A model generated the notes under the pieces. It saw nothing but the letters and a program-made list of their open reading frames with translations, did not search any database and was not told the origin of the DNA. A stretch of DNA of 64,000 bases. Origin: Lachnospiraceae bacterium UBA3689. Lineage in GTDB: Bacteria; Bacillota; Clostridia; Lachnospirales; Lachnospiraceae. The stretch lies in the NCBI GenBank assembly GCA_002371465.1, contig DFIU01000026.1, positions 1 to 64,000 on the forward strand, written 5' to 3'. Position 1 is the stretch's first letter, and each line of letters starts with the position of its first letter. The position numbers and the translations under genes were made by a program. Below, in pieces: positions 61,918 to 64,000 of the stretch.

Positions 61918-63471
61918 ATGAAAAAAACGAGAATAATGGCGCTCACACTCTCTGCGGTACTGGCAATCAGTATGTTTGCTGGGTGTGGAGGCGGTCAGAC
62001 GACAGGAAGCAGTACGGTGGAGAACGGAGACGTGGTCAGGACAGCATCAACCGCAGAAGAAGGCGATCCATATGAAATAGTCGTAGAACTGATGACTTAT
62101 GGTTCAACGCCAGCGGATACAGAGGCGGTGCAGGATGCAATCAATGAGATTACCGTTCCGGCTATCAATGCCACGGTCAGGTTTCTACCGATCACGGTAG
62201 CTGATCACGCTACGAAGGTTGGATTACTTACCGCAGGTGGAGAAAAGGTGGATCTCATCATGACAGGTATCACAAGCAGCGCGGCAAATCTTCACGCCAA
62301 CGGTGTTCTTACAGATGTGACAGACCTTCTTAATGAGTATGCTCCGGAACTTGTCGAGAAAGAAGGAAAACTTCTTGACGCGGGAAAATTTGACGGACGG
62401 GTTTACGCGATTCCGGGCAATCTGTACCCTGGGGAGTCTCTTAATCTATTATATAATAAGGACATGGCGGAGGAGTATGGCATCGATATTCCGGAGACCC
62501 TTGCAAGCTATGGCGACTGGGACGCTTTTTTTGAGCAATGCAAGGAAAAACTGCCGGCGAATATATATCCATTCACATTGGGAGACGGTACTGGAGCCAG
62601 CACCGTAAACTGGGATTCTGCGTATGATTCCCTTGGTGACAGTTCCTATCTCGCCGCGGGCGTTCTTCCGGAAGTAAAGGATGGAACGGAGATCGAAAAC
62701 TGGTATGAGACAGACAAGTATAAGCAGATGGTGGAGAAGCGCAGGGAATGGTATGAGAAGGGGTACGTTGTTCCAGATTCCATGACCAGCGGATTTTCTA
62801 CGACAGATACCATTACAGCGGGCACCTGCTTCTCCTTTCAGAATCCATTTCAGGCGAACCTGAATGAGGTCACGCTGAGTAAGGCGACAGGTGTTAATCT
62901 CGGATATGTCAAGCTGTCAGAGCCAATTATTACTACGGGGTCCACGCTGATGACCAGTTGGGGGGTACCGGTCACTTCTGAGCAGCCTGAGAAAGCGATC
63001 CAGTTGCTCAATCTGATTTTTAAGGATACCAGGCTTGCCAATCTTATGAACTATGGAATTGAAGGTGAACATTATGAGAAGGTAAGTGAGCACATTATTG
63101 ATTATCCGGAGGGATCCGATCCCGCCAGTATCGGTTGGGGCGGATTTATCAACTGGTTCGGAGATACCTCTGAGGTGTATCAATTTGCACCGATCACAGA
63201 GGATTATTATGAAAAAATTGCTGATTTTGGACTTGAGAAGGCGACGATATCCAATGCGCTTGGATATACGTTCGATTCCAAGTCTGTAAAAACACAGATG
63301 GCAGCGATCACCTCTGTCATTGATACGGATAAACCTTCACTGGAATGTGGCCTGGTGGACGTCGGAGAATCACTACCTGCGTTTCTTAAGGATCTGAAGG
63401 ATGCAGGTATGGATGAAGTGATTGCGGAGAATCAGAAGCAGTACACAGAATGGCTTGCAAAGAGGGAATAA
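61918..63471 (+). CDS. extracellular carbohydrate-binding lipoprotein, LplA-type
   Basis: A 517-residue family-1 solute-binding lipoprotein. The signal ends in lipobox MFAGC with Cys23, then a Gly/Ser/Thr linker. The mature part holds typical motifs, such as YAIPGNLYPGESLNLLYNKDMAEEYGIDIP in the N-terminal lobe. I start at the ATG at 61918, preceded by AGGAGGG; the frame is open to 61879 but that start has no ribosome site. It would capture an oligosaccharide for the two permeases and perhaps present it to YesM. Confidence 0.86.
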   Translation: MKKTRIMALTLSAVLAISMFAGCGGGQTTGSSTVENGDVVRTASTAEEGDPYEIVVELMTYGSTPADTEAVQDAINEITVPAINATVRFLPITVADHATKVGLLTAGGEKVDLIMTGITSSAANLHANGVLTDVTDLLNEYAPELVEKEGKLLDAGKFDGRVYAIPGNLYPGESLNLLYNKDMAEEYGIDIPETLASYGDWDAFFEQCKEKLPANIYPFTLGDGTGASTVNWDSAYDSLGDSSYLAAGVLPEVKDGTEIENWYETDKYKQMVEKRREWYEKGYVVPDSMTSGFSTTDTITAGTCFSFQNPFQANLNEVTLSKATGVNLGYVKLSEPIITTGSTLMTSWGVPVTSEQPEKAIQLLNLIFKDTRLANLMNYGIEGEHYEKVSEHIIDYPEGSDPASIGWGGFINWFGDTSEVYQFAPITEDYYEKIADFGLEKATISNALGYTFDSKSVKTQMAAITSVIDTDKPSLECGLVDVGESLPAFLKDLKDAGMDEVIAENQKQYTEWLAKRE

Positions 63472-63482
63472 GCTGAAAAAGG

Positions 63483-63514
63483 AGACCGCCGTGCTTTTCT
63501 GCGGCGGTCTTTTC
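63483..63514 (+). terminator. terminator after the LplA-type gene
   Basis: AGACCGCCG (63483-63491) pairs with CGGCGGTCT (63502-63510), followed by TTTT. It closes the transporter operon. Confidence 0.82.
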
Positions 63515-63569
63515 CGGTGTGGCGGAGTAGATGAGCAGACGTTGTAAAATGTCAGGAAGGGGGATAGGA

Positions 63570-64000
63570 ATGGATTTTTTACAGATGGAGAACGCGCTTT
63601 CCAGATGGTTCCATCTGCAGCAGCAGGCGGAGCTTTGGCGTGGGAGGTATGAAAAGGAGATGGATCTGTCGATCTGTCTAACTCCAGCATACAAGATGGA
63701 AGAAGATGGAAGAAACGGGTATATTTCGTGTGACACATTTACCTGTCATTTTGCTAACAGGAATGGAAAGGGAAACTGTCAGGTGCGAATGAAAAGGCTG
63801 GAGGCAGCAGTAGAAGCAACTGGCACAGGCTGTCGGATTCGAAGAATCCGTTGGTATCTAATCCAAGAGATGAAACCGTGGACCTATCCGAAGGAAATTG
63901 ATTTCTGTGCCCTTCCGAAGTATCCAGAGCTTCCGAAAGCAGGAACTTCTGTAGAGGTAAAGAAACAAAACTGCGAAGAAGATCGAATGGCGATTCGCAA
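63570..64000 (+). CDS. partial hypothetical protein, cut by the right edge
   Basis: An open frame from the ATG at 63570 (MDFLQMENALSRW) runs without a stop to the end of the window, 143 full codons. AGGAAGGGGG is just upstream, and a terminator lies before it. The visible part is rich in charged and aromatic residues, has no signal peptide or membrane segment, and holds six Cys. I do not recognise it. Its place after a sugar ABC importer makes an intracellular glycan-acting enzyme plausible, but that is a guess. Confidence 0.55.
   Translation, partial: MDFLQMENALSRWFHLQQQAELWRGRYEKEMDLSICLTPAYKMEEDGRNGYISCDTFTCHFANRNGKGNCQVRMKRLEAAVEATGTGCRIRRIRWYLIQEMKPWTYPKEIDFCALPKYPELPKAGTSVEVKKQNCEEDRMAIR

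Overview
The window looks like a chromosomal stretch of an anaerobic, plant-fibre-using Firmicute, most likely a Lachnospiraceae-type Clostridia of the gut or rumen. This rests on strong GGAGG ribosome sites, AraC-GH39 fusions, a YesM/YesN pair beside LplB/YtcP-type permeases, EFR1-type flavodoxin-ferredoxin proteins, enoate reductases of the BaiCD type, and short intergenic gaps. No rRNA, tRNA, CRISPR array, phage gene or insertion sequence was seen.

Region 1 (about 0-23 kb) is a xyloside/plant-oligosaccharide utilisation locus. It holds an FGGY kinase, an Sfp-type phosphopantetheinyl transferase, an alpha/beta hydrolase, a GH35-like enzyme, a GH43, a nitroreductase, a MATE exporter, a large GH106-like protein, two AraC-GH39 fusions, an OFA-type MFS carrier, an acetyl/feruloyl-type esterase, a GPH symporter and a GH3. 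None of the glycosidases carries a signal peptide, so the locus appears to import short glycosides and cut them in the cytoplasm.

Region 2 (about 23.5-33 kb, + strand) is a redox and carbon-carbon bond module. In order: FMN reductase with a zinc ribbon, Fe-alcohol dehydrogenase, MFS carrier, D-2-hydroxyacid dehydrogenase, enoate reductase, class II aldolase, stand-alone acyl carrier protein, thiolase-like protein and DUF35 partner. It ends at a large two-way terminator facing an EFR1 protein. I do not recognise the pathway.

Region 3 (about 34-56.7 kb) is a roughly 20-kb operon-like array running away from a divergent PRD/BglG-type regulator. It has three sugar-isomerase TIM barrels interleaved with two Gfo/Idh/MocA dehydrogenases, a VOC protein and an aldo/keto reductase, then two paralogous family-5 binding proteins feeding one Dpp/Opp ABC importer. 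Two small ABM and SnoaL-like proteins follow, then a flavoprotein reductase with a two-gene iron-sulfur electron-input module (a NuoG-GltD fusion and a NuoF C-terminal half). A testable reading is uptake of a glycosylated plant compound, oxidation and lyase-type removal of the sugar, and reduction of the aglycone with NAD(P)H-derived electrons.

Region 4 (about 56.7-64 kb) holds an orphan GC-rich membrane protein, then a YesM/YesN two-component system, a two-permease/one-lipoprotein carbohydrate ABC importer, and the start of a gene cut off by the right edge.
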